Part shown: positions 1 to 4,987 of the stretch, piece by piece
Position numbering within the stretch: position 1 is the stretch's first letter
How the letters are laid out: each line of letters begins with the position of its first letter
Assembly: GCA_027083715.1 (NCBI GenBank)
Contig: JALWNR010000140.1
Coordinates: 1 to 7,142, forward strand
DNA: 7,142 nt
Source of the DNA: Bacteroidales bacterium
Lineage (GTDB): Bacteria > Bacteroidota > Bacteroidia > Bacteroidales > NBLH01
Direction: 5' to 3'
The notes under the pieces: generated by a model
Seen by the model: only the letters and a program-made list of their open reading frames with translations
What the model was told of the DNA's origin: nothing
Databases searched by the model: none
Position numbers and translations under genes: made by a program

Positions 1-90
1 GTTACGAATTCCTTGAAATATAAAGATATGTCGGCGGAATTCGGTGCCTCGTATCTGCATAAAGAGAATTTCATGAATTATTGCGGTTAA
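1..90 (+). CDS. C-terminal end of an unidentified plus-strand protein (partial)
   Basis: Frame 1 is open from the left edge to a TAA at 88-90, giving 29 residues that end in FMNYCG. Codon choice looks like coding sequence rather than random AT-rich DNA, and the stop falls exactly where the convergent rimO gene ends. The two stops share the four bases TTAA (87-90), an arrangement typical of tightly packed convergent genes. The start and most of the protein lie outside the window. I do not recognise a family from this tail, so no function is proposed. A chance open frame of 30 codons cannot be fully excluded. Confidence 0.55.
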   Translation, partial: VTNSLKYKDMSAEFGASYLHKENFMNYCG

Positions 91-1385
91 ATCAATGCTC
101 CAAACAAATCGTATTCTTTCGCATCAGTAATTTTTACAGAGTAAAAATCGCCGATATTTAATTTTTTATCCGTAAAAATAAGTATTTCATTATCCACTTC
201 GGGACTGTCGTATTCCGAACGTGCAACATAGTAATCATCTTCTTTTCGATCAATTACTACTTCCATTGTCTTGCCAATGCGCCTTTGGTTTAGCTCAAAA
301 GAAATTTGCTCCTGAATACGCATAATTTCCTCCGCACGTTCATTTTTTACTTTTTCCGGCACATCATCTTTATGATTAGCAGCTCCGTAAGTGCCTTCTT
401 CTTCCGAATAGGTGAAAATACCCAGGCGGTCAAACTTTGTACTTCGAACAAATGCTTTCAGTTCTTCAAAATCTTGCTGTGTTTCGCCCGGATAACCCAC
501 TAAAAGCGTTGTACGTAAAACCAATTTGGGATTGATTCTTTTTATTTTCTCAAATAATTGCAAAGTACTTTCTTTATCGTGTGCCCTGCGCATTCTTTTT
601 AAAACCGAATTGCTCACATGCTGTACCGGAATATCCAGATAATTGCAAATTTTCTTTTCCCGGGCAATTAAATCAATCAGTTTATCGGGAAAAAGGGCAG
701 GGTAGGAGTAGTGCAAGCGTATCCATTTAATACTTTCAATCTTCACCAATTCTTTCAGTAAATCAGGCAGCATTTGCTTTTTATACAAATCCAGCCCGTA
801 ATAGGTTAAATCTTGTGCTATCAATATCAGCTCTTTAACACCCTTTTTTGCAAGGTTTTTTGCTTCTTCAATTAAAATCTCCATCGGTAGCGATTTCAGC
901 TTACCACGAATAAGCGGAATAGCACAAAATGAGCAAGTACGGTCGCAGCCCTCGGATATTTTTAAATAGGCATAATGTTTTGGTGTAGAAAGTTCACGCT
1001 CACCAATTAGTTCGTCTTTAAATTTTGTATTGAGTGTTTTCAGAATTTTAGTTACATCATTCACTCCAAAATATTGATCTACTTCGGTAATTTCCTGTTC
1101 TAAGTCTTTTTTGTACCGCTCAGATAAACAGCCAATTACATATAAATTGTCAATTTCTTTTGCTTCTTTCAGGTGTGCAAATTTTAGAATAGTATCGATA
1201 CTTTCTTCTTTGGCATCTTTGATAAATCCGCAGGTATTGATGATGATGGTGTCGGCACCGGCATTATCGGGCGCATCAAATAAAACTTCTGTTTTCCCGG
1301 CGCGTAGTTGTGCAGCTAAATGCTCGCTGTCCACTGTGTTTTTTGAACAACCAAGGGTGATTATGTTTACTTTATGTGTTTTCAT
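87..1385 (-). CDS. rimO: RimO, ribosomal protein uS12 (S12) methylthiotransferase
   Basis: This is a radical-SAM methylthiotransferase that adds a methylthio group to the conserved aspartate of ribosomal protein uS12 in the cytoplasm. At 432 residues it is normal length for RimO. The N-terminal UPF0004 domain carries the three cysteines of the auxiliary [4Fe-4S] cluster: C13 in TLGCSKN, C52 in NTCGF and C86 in IGCLSE. The radical-SAM motif CxxxCxxC is C147-C151-C154 (EGCDRTCSFC), followed by the family sequence IPLIRGK. The last roughly 65 residues, from about RIGKTMEVVIDR, form the TRAM domain, which in this family contacts the substrate. The N-terminus (HKVNIITLGCSKNTVDSE) is RimO-like and lacks features of the tRNA enzyme MiaB. 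The ATG at 1385 follows an AAGGA-like stretch about 8 bases upstream, a Shine-Dalgarno resemblance that is unusual for this phylum. It lies downstream of ftsY but behind a terminator, so it probably has its own promoter; I could not find a clear -7 box. Its stop overlaps the convergent partial gene. Confidence 0.96.
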   Translation of the reverse strand: MKTHKVNIITLGCSKNTVDSEHLAAQLRAGKTEVLFDAPDNAGADTIIINTCGFIKDAKEESIDTILKFAHLKEAKEIDNLYVIGCLSERYKKDLEQEITEVDQYFGVNDVTKILKTLNTKFKDELIGERELSTPKHYAYLKISEGCDRTCSFCAIPLIRGKLKSLPMEILIEEAKNLAKKGVKELILIAQDLTYYGLDLYKKQMLPDLLKELVKIESIKWIRLHYSYPALFPDKLIDLIAREKKICNYLDIPVQHVSNSVLKRMRRAHDKESTLQLFEKIKRINPKLVLRTTLLVGYPGETQQDFEELKAFVRSTKFDRLGIFTYSEEEGTYGAANHKDDVPEKVKNERAEEIMRIQEQISFELNQRRIGKTMEVVIDRKEDDYYVARSEYDSPEVDNEILIFTDKKLNIGDFYSVKITDAKEYDLFGALI

Positions 1386-1414
1386 AGTGATTTCCTTTTT
1401 CCCTTTGTGCTTTT

Positions 1415-1474
1415 TGTTGAGTAACAGTTATACAGAGTTTTACAAAGAAGTACTCAAAGTTGCACAAAGAGTTT
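1415..1474 (-). repeat. Degenerate tandem repeat, about 11-base unit related to AACTCTTTGTG
   Basis: Read on the minus strand, the segment breaks into successive variants of one unit: AACTCTTTGTGC, AACTTTGAGTAC, TTCTTTGTAA, AACTCTGTAT and AACTGTTACTC. The unit length drifts between 10 and 12 bases, so this is a decayed array. An 8-base inverted pair, CTTTGTGC at 1403-1410 and GCACAAAG at 1462-1469, brackets most of it. It sits 30 to 90 bases upstream of the rimO start. Similar CTTTGTGnAACTTTG-type strings are, from my general knowledge, common between genes in Bacteroidota. Their function is unknown to me. Confidence 0.5.
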
Positions 1475-1499
1475 TTTTATTATTGAGGAAGCAAAAGTT

Positions 1500-1513
1500 T
1501 TCTCTATAGAGAA
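1500..1513. repeat. 14-base perfect palindrome TTCTCTATAGAGAA
   Basis: The sequence is self-complementary over all 14 bases. It lies between the ftsY terminator and the rimO start. With no loop it is a poor RNA hairpin, so a binding site for a dimeric DNA-binding protein is the more natural reading. No regulator is identified, and chance occurrence in AT-rich DNA is possible. Confidence 0.35.
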
Positions 1514-1526
1514 CAAGTCTGTGTAA

Positions 1527-1559
1527 AAATAAGAAAGTGTTCTGTATGCAGAACACTTT
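1527..1559 (-). terminator. Intrinsic terminator downstream of ftsY
   Basis: A perfect 11-base inverted repeat, AAAGTGTTCTG at 1534-1544 and CAGAACACTTT at 1549-1559, encloses a 4-base loop. On the minus strand it lies 21 bases after the ftsY stop and is followed by CTTATTTTTA, a U-rich tract in RNA. The plus-strand side has no T-tract, which fixes the orientation. It should end ftsY transcripts before rimO. Confidence 0.75.
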
Positions 1560-1580
1560 TGAAAAATAAATGCTTATGTT

Positions 1581-2543
1581 TTATTTAAACAATGTTTCCA
1601 CAAATTCTTTTTTATCAAACAGGCGGATATGATCCACACCTTCGCCGATACCTATGTATTTAATCGGGATTTTAAACTGATCGGAAATACCGATTGCCAC
1701 ACCGCCTTTAGCTGTGCCGTCTAATTTAGTAAGTGCAATGGCATTAACCTCGGTAGCTTTGGTAAACTCTTTGGCTTGTGCAAAAGCATTTTGTCCGGTA
1801 GAGCCGTCTAAAACCAGTAAAATTTCATGTGGCGCATCAGGAATGAGTTTTTGCATCACCTTTTTAATTTTGCTCAGCTCATTCATCAGGTTAATTTTGT
1901 TGTGTAAACGACCGGCAGTATCAATAATCACAATATCTGCCTGATTTTTTATAGCAGAATCCAGGGTATCATAAGCAACAGAAGCCGGATCAGATCCCAT
2001 TTTTTGCTTTACAATAGGTACACCTACACGCTCAGACCAGATTACCAATTGTTCAACGGCAGCAGCCCGGAAAGTGTCAGCAGCTCCTAAATAAACACTT
2101 TTCCCGGCTTTTTTAAACATATTTGCCAGTTTCCCGATAGTGGTTGTTTTTCCTACACCGTTAACACCCACAACCATAATTACATAAGGCTTTCCGTCTT
2201 TACCAGAGAATGAGTTTTCATTTACTTTATTAGTACTGGCTTCGTTTTCGATTAAAAGAGCTTCAATTTCTTCTTTCAAAAGTCGGTTAAGTTCGTCGGT
2301 TCCCAGATACTTGTCTTTTTTAACACGCCCTTCAATACGTTCAATAATTTTCAGAGTGGTATCCACTCCCACATCCGAGCTGATTAATACTTCTTCCAGT
2401 TCATCAAGTACATCGTCATCAACGGTTGATTTACCGGCTACGGCACGCGAAAGTTTCTTAAAAACACTTTCTTTGGTTTTTTCCAGTCCTTTATCTAAAT
2501 CTTCCTTTTTATTGTCTTTTGAAAATAATCCGAAAACTGCCAT
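1581..2543 (-). CDS. ftsY: FtsY, signal recognition particle receptor GTPase
   Basis: FtsY is the receptor for the signal recognition particle. It docks SRP-ribosome complexes at the inner membrane and, through paired GTP hydrolysis with Ffh, hands nascent membrane proteins to the SecYEG translocon. The 320-residue protein has the compact form of FtsY, with only a short basic/acidic N-terminal segment (about residues 1-30) instead of the long acidic A domain of Escherichia coli. The helical N domain spans about 25-100. The G domain shows the P-loop GVNGVGKTT (126-134), the SRP-specific insertion motif DTFRAAA (156-162), DTAGR (208-212), the guanine-specificity motif TKLD followed by GTAKGG (272-281) and the closing GIGEGVDHIRLF. 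The ATG at 2543 starts MAVFGLFSK, a usual FtsY start, with no Shine-Dalgarno sequence. Terminators on both sides suggest a monocistronic unit, although it sits beside the ribosomal-protein operon as in other Bacteroidota. Confidence 0.97.
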   Translation of the reverse strand: MAVFGLFSKDNKKEDLDKGLEKTKESVFKKLSRAVAGKSTVDDDVLDELEEVLISSDVGVDTTLKIIERIEGRVKKDKYLGTDELNRLLKEEIEALLIENEASTNKVNENSFSGKDGKPYVIMVVGVNGVGKTTTIGKLANMFKKAGKSVYLGAADTFRAAAVEQLVIWSERVGVPIVKQKMGSDPASVAYDTLDSAIKNQADIVIIDTAGRLHNKINLMNELSKIKKVMQKLIPDAPHEILLVLDGSTGQNAFAQAKEFTKATEVNAIALTKLDGTAKGGVAIGISDQFKIPIKYIGIGEGVDHIRLFDKKEFVETLFK

Positions 2544-2566
2544 AATTATAGTTAGTATATTTGTGT

Positions 2567-2652
2567 ATTAGTTAATTGGTAAATTAGTTAATTGGTTATT
2601 AGTTAAGCATTTGATTTTTGCTTTTAATATATTAATTAACCAATATACTAAT
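2567..2652. repeat. AT-rich direct and inverted repeat cluster in the ftsY leader
   Basis: ATTAGTTAATTGGT occurs twice exactly, at 2567-2580 and 2583-2596. An inverted relative, TAACCAATATACTAAT at 2637-2652, pairs with ATTAGTTAATTGGTTA at 2583-2598 at 14 of 16 positions. This leaves a loop of about 38 bases that contains a 12-base palindrome, TTAATATATTAA at 2624-2635. If ftsY is transcribed from the candidate promoter at 2683-2690, the element would lie in its 5' untranslated RNA. Related words recur at 4881-4898, so it looks like a dispersed intergenic repeat family. Confidence 0.6.
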
Positions 2653-2682
2653 TTGCTAATTATCAAGTCATTGATTTATCGG

Positions 2683-2690
2683 CAAATATA
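2683..2690 (-). promoter_or_regulatory. Candidate -7 box for ftsY (TATATTTG)
   Basis: The minus strand reads TATATTTG, an exact match to the Bacteroidota -7 consensus TAnnTTTG. A possible -33 TTTG lies at 2706-2709, but the 15-base spacer is shorter than the usual range of about 17-23. It sits just past the preceding terminator, where a promoter for ftsY would be expected. The implied leader is about 130 bases. In DNA this AT-rich, an 8-base match with two free positions is weak support. Confidence 0.4.
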
Positions 2691-2703
2691 ATGAAATAAA
2701 CCA

Positions 2704-2742
2704 TACAAAAAAAGCCTTCCACGCCAGGGCAGAAAGCTTTTT
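2704..2742 (-). terminator. Intrinsic terminator of the rpmB-rpmG-DUF4295 operon
   Basis: On the minus strand, AAAAAGCTTTC (2742-2732) pairs with GAAGGCTTTTT (2719-2709): eleven pairs including one G-U wobble, with a 12-base loop. The second arm runs directly into a continuous T-tract ending at 2707. It lies 24 bases after the DUF4295 stop. It is the strongest terminator in the window and separates the ribosomal operon from ftsY. Confidence 0.85.
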
Positions 2743-2766
2743 CTGTAATATTTTAATCGAAAAAGA

Positions 2767-2922
2767 TTATTTTTTCTTAAACCAGTCTTTAACCTGATCG
2801 TTAGGCACCATTGCTTCTTTAAAGATGTATGCGCCTGTTTTCGGTGATTTTACCATCTTAATCACTTTGGAGTAAGTTCTACCTTCACCTTTTTGTAATG
2901 TTGCAACTACTTTCTTAGCCAT
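2767..2922 (-). CDS. DUF4295 family small basic protein, Bacteroidota ribosomal protein (bL38-type)
   Basis: A 51-residue lysine-rich protein beginning MAKKVVATLQKGEGRTYSK and ending VKDWFKKK. Sequence and position match DUF4295, a family encoded next to rpmB and rpmG in Bacteroidota. From memory, a cryo-EM structure of the Flavobacterium johnsoniae ribosome found a small phylum-specific large-subunit protein named bL38 encoded in this operon, and I take this to be the same protein; I cannot verify that here. Size, basicity (13 Lys and 1 Arg) and the MAKK start all suit an rRNA-binding protein. Only 6 bases separate it from the rpmG stop, so it is almost certainly co-transcribed, and it is the last gene before the terminator. 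Its leader is A/T-rich with no Shine-Dalgarno sequence. Its length makes it easy to miss with common ORF cut-offs. Confidence 0.93.
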   Translation of the reverse strand: MAKKVVATLQKGEGRTYSKVIKMVKSPKTGAYIFKEAMVPNDQVKDWFKKK

Positions 2923-2928
2923 AATTTA

Positions 2929-3114
2929 TTATTTTATTTCTCTGTGTAGCGTATATTTTTTCAATACAGGGTTATATTTTTTCAACTCTAATCTTCCGGG
3001 TGTATTTTTTCTGTTTTTAGTAGTGATGTATCTTGAAGTTCCCGGCATACCACTCTCTTTATGTTCGGTACATTCTAAAATTACCTGAACTCTGTTACCT
3101 TTCTTCTTAGCCAT
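2929..3114 (-). CDS. rpmG: 50S ribosomal protein bL33
   Basis: This 61-residue basic protein is bL33 of the large ribosomal subunit, located near the tRNA exit region. The start [19 protein letters not shown] and the body [22 protein letters not shown]...KYTLHREIK are typical. Zinc-binding bL33 has two CxxC pairs. Here only C15 remains, so this is the cysteine-depleted (C-minus) form that does not bind zinc. It starts 18 bases after rpmB, behind an A-rich leader without a Shine-Dalgarno sequence, and precedes the DUF4295 gene by 6 bases. The cluster is one transcription unit. Confidence 0.97.
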   Translation of the reverse strand: MAKKKGNRVQVILECTEHKESGMPGTSRYITTKNRKNTPGRLELKKYNPVLKKYTLHREIK

Positions 3115-3132
3115 TTTTTTTTATTTTATAAA

Positions 3133-3375
3133 TTAATAACTTTTCAGATAACCTTTCTTAACGGCTTCGTCTAAAGTTTTCTTTAAACCGTTTTTATTAA
3201 TGTTTCTAATACCGGCAGCCGATATTTTTAAGGTGATCCATCTGTCTTCTTCCGGTAAATAAAATTTCTTTTTGAACAAATTAGGATAAAATTTTCTTTT
3301 TGTTCTTCTCTTTGAGTGAGAAACATTATTTCCGGTCATCAACTTTTTTCCTTTTATTTCACAAATTCTTGACAT
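3133..3375 (-). CDS. rpmB: 50S ribosomal protein bL28
   Basis: bL28 is a large-subunit protein that binds 23S rRNA. The N-terminus [21 protein letters not shown] followed by [12 protein letters not shown] is the family signature, and the 80-residue length is normal. The usual T or S before GKK is K here (IKGKK), a minor variation. Only one cysteine (C5) is present, so no zinc site, matching the C-minus bL33 next to it. It is the first gene of the rpmB-rpmG-DUF4295 operon. A promoter-like pair lies at 3413-3444, giving a leader of about 30 bases without a Shine-Dalgarno sequence. Confidence 0.97.
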   Translation of the reverse strand: MSRICEIKGKKLMTGNNVSHSKRRTKRKFYPNLFKKKFYLPEEDRWITLKISAAGIRNINKNGLKKTLDEAVKKGYLKSY

Positions 3376-3412
3376 CGCTATAAAGTTTTACTTTTTTCTG
3401 AAAATCGGTTTG

Positions 3413-3444
3413 CAAAAGTCGTGATTATTCTTTTAATTTTCAAA
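3413..3444 (-). promoter_or_regulatory. Candidate promoter of the rpmB operon
   Basis: On the minus strand, TTTG (3444-3441) is followed after 20 bases by GACTTTTG (3420-3413). This fits the Bacteroidota -33 TTTG and -7 TAnnTTTG elements with one mismatch (first base G for T), and the spacing is within the usual range. Transcription would start near 3405, about 30 bases before the rpmB ATG. The rating rests on pattern and position only. Confidence 0.5.
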
Positions 3445-3511
3445 TATTTCTTAAAATATTTTTAATGATTTTGTTGATTTTTTTTAATATATTTGCAACA
3501 TGTTTATTCTC

Positions 3512-3566
3512 AGTTGATTATTAAGTGGTGTTTGATGCCGATATATTGATGTTAAGTTGATTATTA
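3512..3566. repeat. 12-base direct repeat AGTTGATTATTA
   Basis: Exact copies lie at 3512-3523 and 3555-3566, 43 bases apart. The second copy includes the stop codon of the dmsBC-like gene (3564-3566). It could be a small duplication at the gene's 3' end or chance in AT-rich sequence. I see no hairpin terminator for the dms-like operon in this region. Confidence 0.4.
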
Positions 3567-4844
3567 GTTTATTATCTTGCTAACATCTGCCACTTCCAGT
3601 TCATCATAAAACAATAGCCTGTCTATTATTTCACCAATAATGAATGTATATATCAATAAAATATTATCATGTTGATAAAAAATATACCATCCGCTTGCTA
3701 ATATACTTGTTATGCGCGCAATTCTTAATTCTTTTAACGTTCTTTTTATTAAACTTTGTTTAATAAAAAGGTATAGCCGTATTATCATTATAATACCAAA
3801 GAACCAATATACTTCCGTCAACAATAAATAAAAAGATGTACCTGTAAATAGTACTTGTGCCGAATGGATTTTTGTTTTCCAATAGATTTGTGCCGGTTTG
3901 TAAAGCATATCGACAGACAAAAGTAAAAACAAACTAAACATTATAATGATGCTATCGGGAATATCCGCAATCAAAAAATCAGCAATTAAAATCAGATAAA
4001 AGAGGGAGAAAAAGAAAATTTCACGGCTTAACCATGATTTTTGTATGTTAAACAAAGCTCGCCAAGCCCTGAAAGGTTTGCCCAAATGTGAGGTGCTTAA
4101 AAATGCGGCAAAAGCACCTGCTCCCAGCAAACTGATTTTGCTTGCCAAACTTGCGCCATCCATAATGCCCGATGATGCAATTGAACTTATTATTGATACT
4201 ATCAGCGTAAATATTATCAATGTCCATTCTTTGACGATGGTAATTTTTTGTTTTCCGGCTTTCTTTTGGGGCGTTTCCTGTTTTTCAAAAAGGCTGAGGT
4301 CAATTTTCGGAGCAGATTTTTTTAAAGGCTCTTTGATGATAATTGAAGGGTGCGTATTTACTGGAATGTTCAGGTTTAATATATCGTTTTGTGTATTATT
4401 TGTCTCAAAAGAAAAATCCAATGCGCCTGTTGGGCAAAGACTTGCGCAGGCAGGTTTTTGGTTTTCCTGCAATCGTACTTCGCAAAAGTTGCATTTATCA
4501 ATCACACCGCTAAACGGATTGTATTTAGGTGCATCATACGGACAGTTCCATGTACAGTATTTACAGCCGATGCATGTTTCCTGATTATGTAAAACAGCAC
4601 CCGTAATTATACTGCGCGAGTATGCCAAAGCCGGACAATTATCCATACAAACTGCAATCTCGCAATGATTACACGACATCGACATATAAAATAAAGGTAT
4701 GCCCGGATATTTTTGCGGATTGGAAGCATGAACATTGCGCCAGCGTTCCGGTTCCTGAAAACCGTTTTCGTTGATGCAAGCGATTACACAGGCTTCACAA
4801 CCAACGCATTTATTTTCGTCAAATATAAAATGGTTTGCACGCAT
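3564..4844 (-). CDS. Fused electron-transfer and membrane-anchor subunit (DmsB-DmsC type) of a molybdoenzyme
   Basis: This 426-residue protein joins two normally separate subunits. Residues 1-142 are a DmsB/PsrB-type ferredoxin with all sixteen cysteines for four [4Fe-4S] clusters: C13/C16/C19/C23, C58/C61/C66/C70, C91/C94/C97/C101 and C118/C121/C133/C137. A polar linker (about 143-205, rich in N, K, P and Q) leads to a DmsC-like anchor with about eight predicted membrane helices, beginning near 208, 237, 276, 295, 325, 343, 372 and 394. The anchor keeps the DmsC motifs HLGKP (253-257) and SWLSRE (270-275). By analogy it exchanges electrons with quinol or quinone and relays them through the Fe-S clusters to the catalytic subunit encoded 143 bases upstream. 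There is no signal peptide, so the ferredoxin part probably lies in the cytoplasm, but topology is inferred. The ATG at 4844 gives the usual short stretch before the first cluster. The substrate is unknown. Confidence 0.9.
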   Translation of the reverse strand: MRANHFIFDENKCVGCEACVIACINENGFQEPERWRNVHASNPQKYPGIPLFYMSMSCNHCEIAVCMDNCPALAYSRSIITGAVLHNQETCIGCKYCTWNCPYDAPKYNPFSGVIDKCNFCEVRLQENQKPACASLCPTGALDFSFETNNTQNDILNLNIPVNTHPSIIIKEPLKKSAPKIDLSLFEKQETPQKKAGKQKITIVKEWTLIIFTLIVSIISSIASSGIMDGASLASKISLLGAGAFAAFLSTSHLGKPFRAWRALFNIQKSWLSREIFFFSLFYLILIADFLIADIPDSIIIMFSLFLLLSVDMLYKPAQIYWKTKIHSAQVLFTGTSFYLLLTEVYWFFGIIMIIRLYLFIKQSLIKRTLKELRIARITSILASGWYIFYQHDNILLIYTFIIGEIIDRLLFYDELEVADVSKIIN

Positions 4845-4987
4845 AAAATTCTAAAAAACAAATCTCAAAATTCAAAAATACTAATTTACCAATATACTTC
4901 TAATGACCAATTGAATATTCAACACTCAATAATCAACATGCAACATTCAAATTATAAAATAACCAACCTGTCAGTAGTCGGGCAAGT
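4845..4987. repeat. Repeat-rich spacer between the molybdoenzyme genes
   Basis: The 143-base spacer contains no gene. It contains TTGAATATTCAA, a 12-base perfect palindrome (4911-4922), CAACACTCAA (4920-4929) and CAACATTCAA (4941-4950) as near-direct repeats with an extra CAACAT between them (4934-4939), and CTAATTTACCAATATACT (4881-4898). The last shares exact 13- and 11-base words with the ftsY leader. TATTTTTG on the minus strand (4880-4873) matches the -7 consensus, but no -33 element lies at suitable spacing. No terminator hairpin is evident, so the two genes are probably still co-transcribed. Confidence 0.55.

Larger units (their letters stand above)
1386..1580. other. Intergenic region between ftsY and rimO
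   Basis: These 195 bases hold the ftsY terminator hairpin (1534-1559), a 14-base perfect palindrome (1500-1513) and a degenerate tandem array of roughly 11-base units (1415-1474) leading up to the rimO start. I see no gene and no convincing TAnnTTTG box for rimO. The rimO promoter, if it is here, does not match that consensus. Confidence 0.6.

Noticed and set aside
1111..1509. A 132-codon plus-strand open frame across the rimO start and the ftsY-rimO spacer.
   Set aside because: It is antisense to the conserved N-terminus of RimO. The low-complexity Ser/Phe-rich translation is typical of shadow frames.
2556..2563. A plus-strand TATATTTG that matches the -7 promoter consensus.
   Set aside because: There is no plus-strand gene downstream and no suitably spaced -33 element. 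It falls within the AT-rich repeat cluster, where chance matches are likely.
2544..2766. Possible CRISPR-like array or riboswitch because of repeated words.
   Set aside because: Copies are only 14 bases, adjacent and AT-rich, with no regular spacers and no cas genes. No known riboswitch core was recognised.
4045..4584. A 179-codon open frame on the plus strand.
   Set aside because: It lies wholly antisense to the fused Fe-S/membrane-anchor gene, whose cysteine motifs and DmsC motifs prove the minus-strand frame. Its own translation has no recognisable domain.
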